64,000 bases of DNA. It comes from Sapria himalayana (lineage: Eukaryota > Streptophyta > Magnoliopsida > Malpighiales > Rafflesiaceae). The DNA is taken from NCBI GenBank assembly GCA_029783825.1, contig JAREIK010003424.1:231767-295766 (forward strand). The letters are read 5' to 3'. Positions 24,384 through 37,103 of this stretch are shown one piece after another (positions within the stretch are counted from its first letter, which is position 1; each line of letters begins with the position of its first letter). The notes beneath the pieces are model-generated. The model was not told where the DNA came from and did not search any database. It was given only the letters and a program-made list of their open reading frames with translations. The translations under genes and the position numbers were made by a program.

Positions 24384-24944
24384 TAATTAATATGATATGT
24401 TAAGAATAAATACATATAAATATTTCAAACAAGCAAGCTCTACAAAACTGACTGTAACACATTCAGCACACTCATTCGGCCCAACCACAACACCACAACC
24501 AATACTTAGCAAAACTGACTGAGACACATAATAATAATAATTAATTTCTCAATTCTCGTAAGAAAAACAAACCAAAAGTCTGGTGGCATCTGAGACACGG
24601 TGGAGGCAACCAGAAGTACGATGGACGAGGGCTGGACCTAACTGAACACGGCTGGAACGACATGAGGTTTCCTGGAACTCGTCGGAAAAGCAATAGGTAC
24701 GTCGGAATTGGATGGGCAGTAGCGGAATTGGTGGCATCTTCATGTTATATATATATATATTACTGGTTCTAGTATCAGATTTTTAGGATGAGATGGTTCT
24801 TGGGATGGATATTGCTTAAGATTCAGAACCATCCCAAAAGAAAAAATACGTGACAGAACGGGACGAGAAAAGTCAAAGTCAATGGATTTTTCTCAATCCT
24901 GATTCTTTCGAGACAAAACTTCAGGTCGGGTCACGAATCTCCGA

Positions 24945-24962
24945 GTCCCGTAAACAGCCCTA
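24945..24962 (-). repeat. Right terminal inverted repeat, hAT copy 2
   Basis: The reverse complement is TAGGGCTGTTTACGGGAC. It is followed by ATAAATGG and then by satellite that resumes exactly in the phase where it was interrupted ('atataaagttaaatcag'). Confidence 0.82.
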
Positions 24963-27900
24963 ATAAATGGATATAAAGTTAAATCAGTAAACTCCTAAAT
25001 CTCGTAATGCCTAAAAACATAAACCATTAAACCGCTAAATACTACTTAATAATTAATAAATCTATTTTTTATTGTTATTTATTATATTTTTAAATATTCA
25101 TTTTATTATTTATTAGTGTATTTATTTAGAAATATTTATTACAAAATAAATAATGAGTGGGAAAAATATAATTTAAATATTATATTATTTATCTAATAAA
25201 AATATACGCTTATAAAAGAAGTATAAATTTAAAAATTAAAAATTATTATCAAGTAATATAAATTACTTTAATTTTGAATCAATTTGGGTTTTATAAATAT
25301 TTTTTAATTTATATCTATCTTAATATTAATAGTTTAAAAATTTAATTTTTGATCATTATTATAATATCTATCAATAAAATTATTTATATTAAATTTATAT
25401 GATATATAATTATTAATATTATTATAACAAAATATTATATTTAAATTTCAAAAAATTTTAAATATTTTATATTTTCAAATGTTATAACATATGAAAATGA
25501 TAAAAAATTATCGACATTTTTTTGTTATTTTATTTTTTTAAATAAAACCTATAAACCACTAAAAGCCTAAAAACATAAATCGCTAAACTCCTAACGGCAA
25601 AATCTATAAATACTTAAATCATTAAACTAGTAATCTTTAATAATAAATCATAAATCTCATTTTAATTTTTATTTAGTATAATTTTAAATTTCTATTTTAA
25701 TTATTTATCAATTTATTTTATAAAAATATTAATTACAAAATAAATTATTAGTGATATAAATCTAATTTAAATTAAACTGGTATCCCTAAATAATAAATAA
25801 TAAATCTCATTTTTTTATTATAATTCTAAATATTCATTTTAATTATTTATTAGTATATTTATATATAAATATTAATTACAAAATAAATTGAGTTAGCAAA
25901 AAATAATTTATATAAATTATTTTTGATCAAAAAATAATTGATAAACATTTTAAAAGAAAAAAAATTTCAAAACAAAAAATTATTATATAGTAATATATTT
26001 TGATTTTCTTCTGAATCATTTTAGGTTTTGTAATTATATTTTAATTTATATCTATTTTATTAATAATAGATTATTAATTTATTTTATGATAATTATTAGA
26101 ATATTTATCAATAAAATTGTTTATATTGAATTTATATGATATATAAATATAATGATTATTATAACTAATTATTGTATTCATATTTAAAAAAAATTTAAAA
26201 ATTATTTTATTTTCAATGGTTATAACCTTTGAAAATATCAAAAAATAATAAAATTAAATTTTTTATTATTTTATTTTTTTAATAAAACCTATAAACCACT
26301 AAATGCATCCACAGTTAAATCAGTAAACTTCTATACCTCATAATGCCTAAATACATAAACCATTAAACACCAATTTACTACTTAATAATTAATAAATCGA
26401 ATTTTTAATTCTATTTATTATAATTTTAAATATTCATTTTAATTATTTATTAGTTTATTTTTATCAAAATATTTATTACAAATCAAATTATGAGAGCTAC
26501 AAATATATTTTAATTAATTTATCTTTAATCAAAAAAAATATATGCTTATAAAAGAAGTAAAAATTTAAAAATTAAAAATTATTTTAACGTAATATATTTT
26601 ACTTTAATTTTGAATCAATTTGGGTTTTGTAAATATTTTTTAATTAATATCAATCTTTTTATTAATAGTTTATTAATTTAAATTTAATCATTATTATATT
26701 ATCTATCAATAAAATTGTTTATATTGAATTTATATGATATAGAATTATTAATATTATTATTACGAAATATTGTATTCACATTTCAAAAAATTTTAAATAT
26801 TATTATATTTTCAAAGGGTATAATCTATGAAAATGAGAAAAAATTACAATTTTTTTTTGTTATTTTATTGTTTAAATAAAACCTATAAACCACTAAATAC
26901 CTAAAAACATAAATTGCTAAACTCCTAAATGAAAAAACCTTTAAATACTTAAACTATTAAACTGGTGTACATTAATAAAAAATAATAAATCTCAATTAAA
27001 TTTTTAAATTAAGTATATTAATTATTTTAATATATATTAAGTATATTTTTAAATTTTTATTTTAATTATTTATAAGTTTATTTTTATAGAAATATTTATT
27101 ACAAAATAAAGTATTAGTGAGATAGATCTAATTTAAATAATTAATTTTTCATCAAAAAAACTATATATCCTTATAAAAAGAGACAAAATTTTAAAAACAA
27201 AAATTTATTATATTTTATTTATATCATTTTAGACTATATATTTTTTTATTTATATCATTTTAAATAAAAAGAGAAAATTTTTATTTATATCATTTTAAAT
27301 AAATATTTTAAAAAAGCGACAAAATTTAAATAATTTATTAGTGAGACAAAATTTTAAACTATATATTTTATTAGTAATAAATTTTATTTTTATTTTGAAT
27401 CATTTTAGATTTTGCAATTATATTTTAATTTATATCATTCTTATCATTAATAGTTTATTAATTTTTTATTGATCATTATTATAATATATATTAATAAAAT
27501 TATTTATATTGAGTTTACATTATATATAATTATTAAGATTATTATTACTGAAAATTATATTCACATTTTAAAAAAAATTAAAAATTATTATAATTTCAAA
27601 GGTTATAACCTTCAAAAATTAAAAAAAAATTAAAGAATTAAATTTTTATTTTTTGATTCTTTAAATAAAAACTATAAATCATTATTGGCCCAAACACTTA
27701 AATCACTAAACCCGAAAACACCTAAATACTTAAACCATTAAACTATTATATCCTGAATAATAAATAATAAATCTCTATTTTATTTGTATTCATTATAATT
27801 TTAAATATTCATTTTAATTATTTATTAGTTTATTTTTTATAGAATTATAAATTAAAAATTAATTATGAGGAAGAGAAATATAATTTAAATAATTTACTTT

Positions 27901-30900
27901 TAATAACAAAAAATATAAACTTATAAAAAGAAGCAAAACATCAAAGAAATTATTATTTTGTAATATATTTTACTTTGATTTTGACATAATTTACGTTTTG
28001 CAAATATATTTAAAATAATATCTATCTTATTAATAATAGTTTATTAATTGATTTTTTGATCATTAATATAATATATTTCAATATTATTATTTATATTGAA
28101 TTTAGATGATATATAATTATTAAGATTATTATAACTAAATATAGTATTCACATATAAAAAAAAATTAAAAATTATTATATTTTCAAAGGTTATAACCTTC
28201 AAAAATGAGAAAAAATAACAAAAATAATTTTTTTGTTATATCATTGTTTAAATAAAACTTATAAACCATTAAATATCTAAATACATAAATATCTAAACTC
28301 TTAAACCCCGAAGCTCCTAAATACGTAAACCTTTAAACTCGTAAACCTTAAATATAATTTATTTAATTTATAGAAATATTAATTACAAAATAAATTATGA
28401 GTGATACAGATATAATTTAAATAATATATTTTTTATCAAAAAGACATATAAGCTTATAAAATGATGCAAAAACTAAAAAAATTATTATTTATTAATAAAT
28501 TTTACTTTGATTTTGAATTATTTTCAGTTTTTAATTATATTCTAATTTATATCTATCATATTAATAAAAACATATTAATTTATTTTTTGATAATTGATAT
28601 AATATCTATAAATAAAATTGTTTATATTTAGTTTATATTCTATATTGTTATAATAATTATTATTACTAGATATTGTATTCATATTTTTAAAAAATTTTAA
28701 AAATTATTATATTTTCAAAGGTTATAATCTTTGAAAATTTGAAAATATATCAAAAATAATTTATTTGTTATTTCATTCTTTTAAATAAAACCTATAAATC
28801 ACTAATTGCCTAAATACTTAAATGAATAACTTCTAAATCTAGAAAACCCTATAGATAATTTTTTTAATCAGATATATCCTAAATAATAAACAATAAATCC
28901 ATTTTTATTTTTTCATTATAATTTTAAATATTCATTTTAATTAGTTATTTGTTTATTTGTATATATATTAATTACAAAATAAATTATGAGATAGACAATT
29001 ATAATTTATATAAATTATTTTTCATCAAAAAATACATAGATAAACTTATTAAAACAAAAAAAAATTAAAAACAAAAAATTATTATATAATAATATAATTT
29101 GCTTTGTTTCTGAATCATTATTGGTTTTGTAATTATATTTTAATTGATATCTATCTTATTAATAATAAATTATTAATTTATTTTTTGATCATTTTTAGAA
29201 TATTTATCAATAAAATTGGTTATATTGAATTTATATGATATTTAAATATAATGGTTATTATACCTAAATATTGAATTCACTTTTTAAAAAAATTTTAAAA
29301 TTATTATATTTTCAAAGTTTATAACCTTTGAAAATGTGAAAAATTTTAAAAATATTTTTTTTGATATTTCATTGTTTAAATAAAACCTATAAACCACTAA
29401 ATGCTTAAACACTTAAATCAATAACTCCTAAATCTCTAAAACCTTAAATAATAAATAATAATCCTTTTAAACCGGTAACCCTAAATAATAATTAATAAAT
29501 CTCAATATTATTTTTTTCATTATAATTTTAAATATTCATTTTAATTATTTCTTTGTTTATTTTTATATAAATATTAATTACAAAATAAATTATTAGTTAG
29601 ACAAATATAATTTATATAAAATATTTTTCATCAAAAAATATAAATAAACTTATAAAAAGAATAAAAAATTTAAAAACTAAAATTTTTATATAGTAATATA
29701 TTTTAATTGATATCTATCTTATTAATAATTGTTTATTAATTTATTTTTTGAGCATTATTAGAATATTTATCAATAAAATTGTTTATATTGAATTTATATG
29801 ATATATAAATAAAATGATTATTATAACTAAATATTGAATCCATAGTTGAAAAAAAATTAAAAATTATTATATTTTCAAAGGTTATAATCTTTGGAAATAT
29901 GAAAAAATAATAAAAATAAATTTAGGTTATTTTATTTTTTAAATAAAACCTATAAACCACTAAATGCATACACAGTTATATCAGTAAACTCCTAAACCCT
30001 GTAATGCCTAAATACATAAACCATTAATCCGCTATATACTACTTGATAATTAATAAATTGAATTTTTATATCAATTTATTATTATTTTAAATATTCATTT
30101 TAATTATTTATTAGTTTATTTTTATAGAAATTTTTATTACAAAATAAATTATGAGTGCGACACTTATAATTTAAATAACTAATTTTTAATCAAAAAATAT
30201 ATATATGCTTATAAAAGAAGTAAAAATTTAAAAATTAAAAATTATTATTCAGTAATATATTTTACTTTAATTTTGAATCAATTTGGGTTTTGTAAATATT
30301 TTTTAATTAATATCTATCTTATTATTAATAGTTTATTAATTTAATTTTTGATCATTATTATAATATTTATCAATAAAATTATTTATATTGAATTTATATC
30401 ATATATAATTATTAAAATTATTATAACTAAATATTATATTCACATTTCAAAAAATATTAAATATTAATTTATTTTTAATGGTTATAACCTTCGAAAATCA
30501 TAAAAAATCTAAAAAAATTTTTTATTTTTTTTATATAAATAAAACCTATAAACCACTAAATGCCGAAAAACATAAATTGATAAACTCCTAAACTACAAAA
30601 CTCCTAAAAAATCAAACCTTTAAACCGGTATACTACATATAATAAATCATAAATCTCATTTTAATTTCTATTCATTGTAATTTTAAATATTCATTTTAAT
30701 TATTTATTAGTTTATTTTTTATAGAAATATTAATTACAAAATAAATAATGAGTTTGAAAAATATAATTTTAATAATTTATTTTTAATCAAAAAAAATATA
30801 TAAGCATATAAAAAGAAATAAAAATTTAAAAACAAAAAATTATTATTTAGTAATATATTTTACTTTGATTTTGAATCATTATATATAGGTTTTGCAATTA

Positions 30901-32348
30901 TATTTTAATTAATATCAATCTTATTAAGAATAGTTTATTAATTTATTATTTGATCATTTTTATAATATATAACAATAAAATTACTTATATTCAATTTAAA
31001 TGTTTTATAATTATTAAGATTATAATAACTAAATCTTATATTTACATTTGAAAAAAAATTAAAAATTATTATATTTTCAAAGCTTATGAACTTCAATAAT
31101 AATAATAAAACACAAAAATAATTTTCTTATTATTTTATTATTTAAATAAAACTATAAACCACTAAATGCCTAAAAATTTAAATCTCTAGACTCCTAACCC
31201 CCAAAACCCCATAAATACTTAAACCATTAAACCTATATAACCTAAATAAAAAATAATAAATCTCATTTTTATTTGTATTCATTATAATTTTAAATATTCA
31301 TTTTAATTATTTTTTAGTTTATTTTTATAGAAATATTAATTACAAAATAAATAATGAGTGAGACATATATATTTTGAATAAATTATTTTTTTATGAAAAA
31401 AATATAAGTTTATAAAAATAAACAAAATTCAAAAAATTTATAATTTTATTTAGTAATATAATTTACTTTGATTTTGAATTATTTTGGGTTCTGCAAATAT
31501 ATTTTAATTAATATTTGTCTTATTAATAATAGTTTATTAATTTATTTGTTTATCATCAAAATAATATATATTAATAAAATTTTTTATATTGAATTTACAT
31601 CAAATATAATTATTAAGATTATTATAACTAAGTATTATATTCATATTTTAGAACTATTAAAAAATTATTATATTTTCAAAGGTTATAACCTTTGAAAATC
31701 ACGAAAATTCATAACAATAAATTTTTGTTATTTCATTGATTAAATAAAACCTATAAATCAATAAATAAAACATAAATGTGTAAACATATAAATCAATAAC
31801 CTCATTAACCCCAAAACCACAATAAACTTAAACTATTAAATAGGTATACCCTAAATAATAAATCATAAATCTCATTTTTATTAGTATTCAATATAATTTT
31901 TTATATACATTTTAATTATTTATTAGTTTATTTTTATAGAAATTTAAATTAAAAAATAAATTAATAGTTAGACAAATATAATTTAAATAATTTATTTTTT
32001 CTCAAAAAATATAAAAGCTTATAAATGGATAGAAAAATTTAAAAATTTAAAATTAATATTTAGTAAAATATTTCACTTTGATTTTGAATCATTTTAGGTT
32101 TTGTAAATATATTTTAAACAATATTTATCTTATTAATAATTATTTATTAATCTTTTGTATGAGCATTATTATAATATATATAAATATAATTGTTTATAAT
32201 GAATTTACATTATATATAATTATTAAGATTATCATGACTAAATATAGTATTCACATTTAAAAAAAATTTAAAAATTGTTATAGTCAAAGATTATATTAAA
32301 TTTTTTGTTAATTTATTTTTTAAATAAAACCTATAAACCACTAAATTC
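24963..32348. repeat. Satellite array within duplication copy A
   Basis: Anchors are near 25550, 26284, 26876, 27660, 28252, 28788, 29384, 29944, 30541, 31148, 31747 and 32328. Spacings are 734, 592, 784, 592, 536, 596, 560, 597, 607, 599 and 581 bp. The 784-bp member holds scrambled short repeats at about 27000-27400. The run 27660-32340 has the same order of monomer sub-types as 60375-64000. A perfect 28-bp palindrome is at 31672-31699. There is no gene. Confidence 0.92.
27213..27300. repeat. Threefold 'ttatttatatcatttta' in a rearranged monomer
   Basis: The 17-mer recurs three times in under 90 bp with short A/T spacers, and the surrounding monomer is about 190 bp longer than the norm. 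Its copy in the duplicated block is at about 43033-43120. It looks like local replication slippage or template switching. Confidence 0.75.
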
Positions 32349-33108
32349 TAGGGGTACTCATGGGACGAGATGGGATGGGGATTACAAATCTCCAGTCCCT
32401 TCACGCAGTTTGGAGATTTTTTTTTAAAGATCCAGACTCGTCCCATAGGTTGAAAATATTGGGATGGGATGGGATGGAGATCGGACATTTTTTTCAATTT
32501 ATTTTCTTCAAACTGGCCAAGTTAGTTCATGTCGAAACCTTTTGTTGCACCATTTATCATTCCTTAATTATGTATCTTTCAAACTCAAATTGGGCCAATT
32601 TTATTTTGTCAAATAGGCTGAATACCGTAAACGAGTTCCATTACCTTGTCAAAAGCTTTGATGTGCATAAAAAGATAGAAATGTTAAATAGAACGGGACA
32701 GAGTTGTGTGCTTAATTTGATTCTTTGTTTTTTCACAACTTGGCTTTGGTCAGCCGAGTGAAAGTTAACCATAATAGCAATACTACATTTTTTAAATAAT
32801 TACTTAAAATATTAAGGAATATCTAAAGATGACCACAAACATTGGTAGCATCAATTACTACTTAAGTAATTACTAAAATTAGGCAGCTTAATATAACAAA
32901 AAAATTCAACTAATAACAACCATAATAATAATCATTTCAAAGGTCCATCCCAGAACAACAACGAAAATCCAAACCCAATTAATTATCTCTTCTACAACTC
33001 CTCCCTTTTCTTCCTTCACTATAGAAGGACAACCAAAGATGAAAACATCTTTATCATGTAGACATAAATTTCTAAGATGAAAGAGTAATAAAAAAACAAA
33101 ATATTACA

Positions 33109-35411
33109 TTATAATATTTTATACGCCCATTCCAAATTTAGTTGGCCAAATATAGTTGGAAGAATATTTGGATCTTGAGACCCCTCTAAAAATTGTAATT
33201 GAACCATATTTTTATTAAATTGAATGAATAAAATAAGTAAAAGTGAAATTAAAATTTACAAGATTTGTATACTAACCTGATTCATTATAATCAAGGTCTT
33301 GAACTAATTCTTTGATTTCAATAGGTTTGTTTGAGCTTCTAAACCAATCTTGTAGACATATAAGAACTTTAGCTGTAATAGGTGTTAATGAATTGCTAAT
33401 TTTATCTAACGTTCTCCCCCTAGTGCTAAATGTAGATTCGTAGGCCACAGTAGATGCTTGGATAGCAAATACATCCCATGCTACATTTGCCAAAGAATGA
33501 CACCTAACCTCATTTACCTTCCACCAGTTTAGAAGATCAAAATCAATTCTATTTTTTTCAAGTTTGTCCTCCAAGTACCTATCCAACTCTACCAAAGCTG
33601 CAACTTCTTGTTCTTTCTCCAATTCAACAAAAAAAATCAACATAAGTATCACTACCATCAAAGAAATCATCATTTTTCTTCAACACAATTGAAGAGAAAT
33701 CATCTTCTTTTGATTCATCCTCATTTATCTCTTATTAATCATCCATTATCTCATTTAAAGCAATTATAAACTTTTTCACCAAATTTTTAGCCAATTCATC
33801 TCCATAATGCTAAGTGTACTTAACCTTGAGATATTTGAGCTTATATCTAGGATCCAACACTACTGTTACAAAAAGCATAATATTTGTTGACTGAAGAGAA
33901 CCGCAATATTTGTTAACTGAAGAAAACTGCAATATTTGTTGACTGAAGAGAACCCCAATATTTGTTGAATTTATGCTTCATTTTCATACCCATTTCAGAC
34001 ACCATTGTATCTCTACTATTTTCACCAAGCTCAATTTTTTTTAAAATTCAAATAATCTCAGGAAAATAAACACTAGAGGTAGAATATTATGAGCCAGAAA
34101 ATTTACAAGTTACCTCATAAAAAGTTTTCAAGAAATGAGCCAAATTTTTGGTGTTTGTTCAGTCTCTCTCAGTTGGAACGTTTGAAGCAAACTCCTTCAA
34201 AAACCTTATGTCTTTGTCCTCCAACGTATCAAATTCTTTTTAATATTTTATATCAATTTGTAGCATCAAATAAGTTGAATTCTATCTTGTAGGACAATCT
34301 AATTGCAATGAATATCCATATGTCAAGTTTGCTTTTTCAACACATAACTTAAACATATCTAATCTTTTTGGACTGCTCCTTACATATTTCACTACACCTC
34401 TAATTTTTTTAATACCACCCTCAACTGGTGCAATGCCATCTCTGACAATAAAGTTTAGGATATGAGCACAACATCTCATATGAAAATGCTCGCCTCTCAA
34501 AGGTACAACACTTTTATTCTCAAGCCTTTTTTTCATTTGTTCAAATGCAACATCATTATTTGATGCATTGTCAACAGTAATGCACATCAACTTTCTCAAA
34601 CCTCATTCATTCATGCAAAACTCAATAGCATTTCTAATATTAACTTCAGAATGACTTTTAATTACACAAAATTTTAAAAGCCCTTTTATGCATATACCAT
34701 TGGGAATCAATGAAATGAACAGTCAAACATATATAAGACAAAATTTGAATGCTATTCCAATTCTCGGTAGTCAATGAAACTCTACAACAATGAGATGATA
34801 TGCTATCAAATAATTTCATATTTTTCTTTCACAAACAAAGAAAAACAATCCCTCAATATAGAGTGCCTAGATGGAATTTTAAATAGAGGCACACTAACTT
34901 CACAAAACACCTTAAACTCATCCCTCTCAACAAAATAAAAAGGCAATTCATCTTTTATGATCATTTTCACCAAAGCCTCCCTAACAAGTTGTTGATCAAA
35001 TTGCCAACAAGTTAATTTGTTATCCTTTGAACTAGTACCTTTAGTGAAACTCAACAAAGATTGTGACTTGTCTTTACCTTTGTGAGCTTTTATTAATTTT
35101 TGTGTGTGTGGAAATTTCCTACAAGTCTATATCAAGTATTTCTATAAACCCGAAGTACCTTGATCACTTTTTGCCAAATATTATTTCCTACACAATATAC
35201 AAGCTGCCCTACCAGTTTCATTTTCCTCTGAATCAACTAATATCTCATAAGTTTTCCAAATAGCAGACTTATACTTTTTATGAGCTTGAGGTTCAAATGT
35301 ACCTTGACATTCTTTTACAATTGGAATTGAAGAACTTGCCGTAACAATAAGAGGTTTCGTGAAAGGATGATGATTGGATTTATCATTGGATTGTGCCATC
35401 TGCATTGCCAT
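33109..35411 (-). pseudogene. hAT (RICESLEEPER-like) transposase pseudogene, copy 3
   Basis: The N-terminus is the longest readable one: 35181-35411 encodes MAMQMAQ..., a KSAIWKTYEIL stretch and CILCRK, typical of the start of a BED finger, followed at once by TAA. The blocks 34806-35057 (ELPFYFVERDEF) and 34282-34599 (ITVDNASNND, HMRCCAHILN, LDCPTR) follow. The first acidic motif is altered from TTDTW to TTENW. An extra base in 'gcccttttatg' near 34680 shifts the frame here but not in copy 5. The C-terminal block 33272-33673 (LLNWWKVNEVRC, YESTFSTRGR, DWFRSSNKP) is open. A GT-AG intron (33186-33276) leads to a terminal exon of 77 bp that has lost the usual stop and reads four codons further. 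Confidence 0.87.
33879..33956. repeat. 26-bp unit x3 inside the transposase pseudogene
   Basis: Three adjacent 26-bp units start at 33879, 33905 and 33931, each beginning AATATTTGTT. Copies 1, 2 and 4 have one unit. The net 52-bp gain is not a multiple of three and therefore disrupts the transposase frame. It is duplicated at 49707-49784. Confidence 0.88.
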
Positions 35412-35576
35412 TAATAATTATGATATGTTAAGCATAAATACATATAAATATTTCAAACAAGCTAGCTCTACAAAACTGACTATAACACATTCAGCCCACT
35501 CATTCGGCCCAACCACAACACCACAACACCACAACAAATACTCAACAAAACTGACTGAGATACATAATAATAAGAA

Positions 35577-35581
35577 TTAAT
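35577..35581. other. Join of the 15.8-kb duplication (TTAAT microhomology)
   Basis: The left edge of the unit (19759-19763), the right edge (51396-51400) and the join itself (35577-35581) all read TTAAT, and sequence on either side of the join matches only one parent. A 5-bp overlap in such A/T-rich DNA could arise by chance but is typical of microhomology-mediated joining. Confidence 0.85.
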
Positions 35582-37103
35582 ATTGAATTTATATGATAAA
35601 TAATTATTATGATTATTATAAATAAATATTTATTCACTTCTGAAAAAAATTTAAAAATTATTATATTTTCAAATGTTATAACTTTTGAAAATATCAAAAA
35701 ATAATAAAAATATTTTTTTTTTACTTTTTTTCTTTAATAAAACCTATAAAACACTAAATGCATACACAGTTAAATTAGTATACTCCTAAACTCCCTAATG
35801 CCCTAAATACATAAACCATTAAACTACTATATACTACTTAATAATTAATAAATCTAATTTTTATTTCTATTTATTATAATTTTAAATATTCATTTTAATT
35901 ATTTATTAGTTTATTTTTATAGAAATATTTATTACAAAATAAAGTATGAGTGCAAAAATATAATTTAATTAATTTATTTTTAATAAAATAATATACGCTT
36001 ATAAAAGAAGTACAAATTTCAAAATTAAAAATTATTATCCAGTAATATATATACTTTAATTTTGAATCAATTTGCATTATGTAAATATTTTTTTATAAAT
36101 ATCTATCTTTTTATTATTAGTTTAATTAATTTAATTTTTGATCATTATTATATTATCTATCAATAAAATTCTTTAAATTGAATTTATACGATATATAATT
36201 ATTAATATTATTAAAACTAAATATTGTATTCACATTTTAAAAAATTGTTATTATTATTATATTTTCAAAGGTTATAACCTATGAAAATGATAATAAATTA
36301 TTGAAATTTTTTTTGTTATTTTATTTTTTTATATAAAACCTATAAACCAATAAAAGCCTAAAAACATAAATCACTAAACTCTTAACGACAAAACCTCTAA
36401 ATACTTAAACTATTAAACTGGTATACATTAATAATAAATCTTAAATCTCATTTTAATTTTTATTCAGTATAATTTTAAATTTTAATTTTAATTATTTATC
36501 AGTTTATTTTTATTAAAATATTATTTACAAAATATATTATTAGTGAGACGAATCTAATTTAAATTAAACTGGTATCCCTAAATAATAAATAATAAATCTG
36601 ATTTTTTTTCATTATAATTTTAAATATTCATTTTAATTATTTATTTGTTTATTTATATATAAATATTAATTAGAAAATAAATTATGAGTTAGAAAAATAT
36701 AATTTATATAAATTATTTTTCATTAAAAAAATATAGATAAACTTATTAAAAGAAGAAAAAATTCAAAAACAAAAAATTATTATATAGTAATAAATTTTTA
36801 TTTGCTTCTAAATCATTTTAAGTTTTGTAATTATATTTTAATTAACTTCAATCTTATTATTAATGAATTATTAATTTATTTTTTGATTATTATTAGAATA
36901 TTAATCAAAAAAAATACTTATATTGAATTTATATAATATATAAATATAATGATAAGTATAACTAAATATTGTATTCACATTTGAAAAAAATTTAAAAATT
37001 ATTATATTATCAAAGGTTATAACCTTTGTAAATATCAAAAAATATTAAAAATAAATTTTTTGTTATTTTATTTTTTAAATAAAACCTATAAACTACAAAA
37101 TGC
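35581..37103. repeat. Satellite at the start of duplication copy B
   Basis: These are two and a half monomers equivalent to 19763-21283, including a monomer of about 740 bp with the internal duplication. Joined directly to truncated hAT copy 3 on the left and ending at hAT copy 4. There is no gene. Confidence 0.92.

Larger units (their letters stand above)
21284..24962 (-). mobile_element. hAT transposon copy 2 (both ends present)
   Basis: This is a full-length but decayed hAT element of 3679 bp. The left end TAGGTGTGCTCATGGGAC and the reverse-complemented right end TAGGGCTGTTTACGGGAC agree at 13 of 18 positions. Flanking 8-mers are CAAAATGC (21276-21283) and ATAAATGG (24963-24970); both are variants of the satellite consensus CTAAATGC, consistent with an old 8-bp target duplication inside the 8-bp block. 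GGGACGG and GGGATGG motifs cluster near both ends, as hAT subterminal transposase-binding repeats often do. The left 750 bp or so is non-coding. Confidence 0.9.
19763..35580. repeat. 15.8-kb tandem duplication, left copy (A)
   Basis: The sequence from 19763 is repeated from 35581 in the same orientation; the offset is 15818 at the start and 15827-15828 near the end because of small indels. It contains satellite, hAT copy 2, satellite and hAT copy 3. Most long stretches are identical by eye between copies. The exceptions are scattered single differences, a 10-bp insertion in copy A within the 'ccacaacacc' repeat at about 35521, and a cluster of differences at about 25590-25990. Confidence 0.93.
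32349..35580 (-). mobile_element. hAT transposon copy 3 (right end missing)
   Basis: The left end TAGGGGTACTCATGGGAC is preceded by CTAAATTC (32341-32348). The element is about 230 bp shorter than copy 2 in its left arm because of a deletion near 32470-32480, and it stops at 35580, the join of the 15.8-kb duplication, so its right terminal repeat is absent. It carries a 26-bp unit repeated three times (33879-33956) that is single in copies 1 and 2. It closely resembles copy 1 in its target remnant and in the TAA after the BED CxxC. Confidence 0.9.

Noticed and set aside
21284..24962. An autonomous, active hAT element
   Set aside because: Every copy has stops and frameshifts in the transposase and imperfect terminal repeats. 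Flanking target copies have diverged, so the element is old and inactive.
32360..32761. 133-codon plus-strand frame at the left end of hAT copies 3 and 5, and the overlapping frames at 21400-21649 and 37220-37469
   Set aside because: It covers the terminal and subterminal repeats, is broken differently in copy 2, and runs against the transposase. It is more likely chance openness in the 3' arm.
34089..34292. Plus-strand frames antisense to the transposase (34089-34292, 35063-35263, 35374-35580 and their duplicates)
   Set aside because: They are shadows of the transposase pseudogene on the opposite strand and have no motif of their own.
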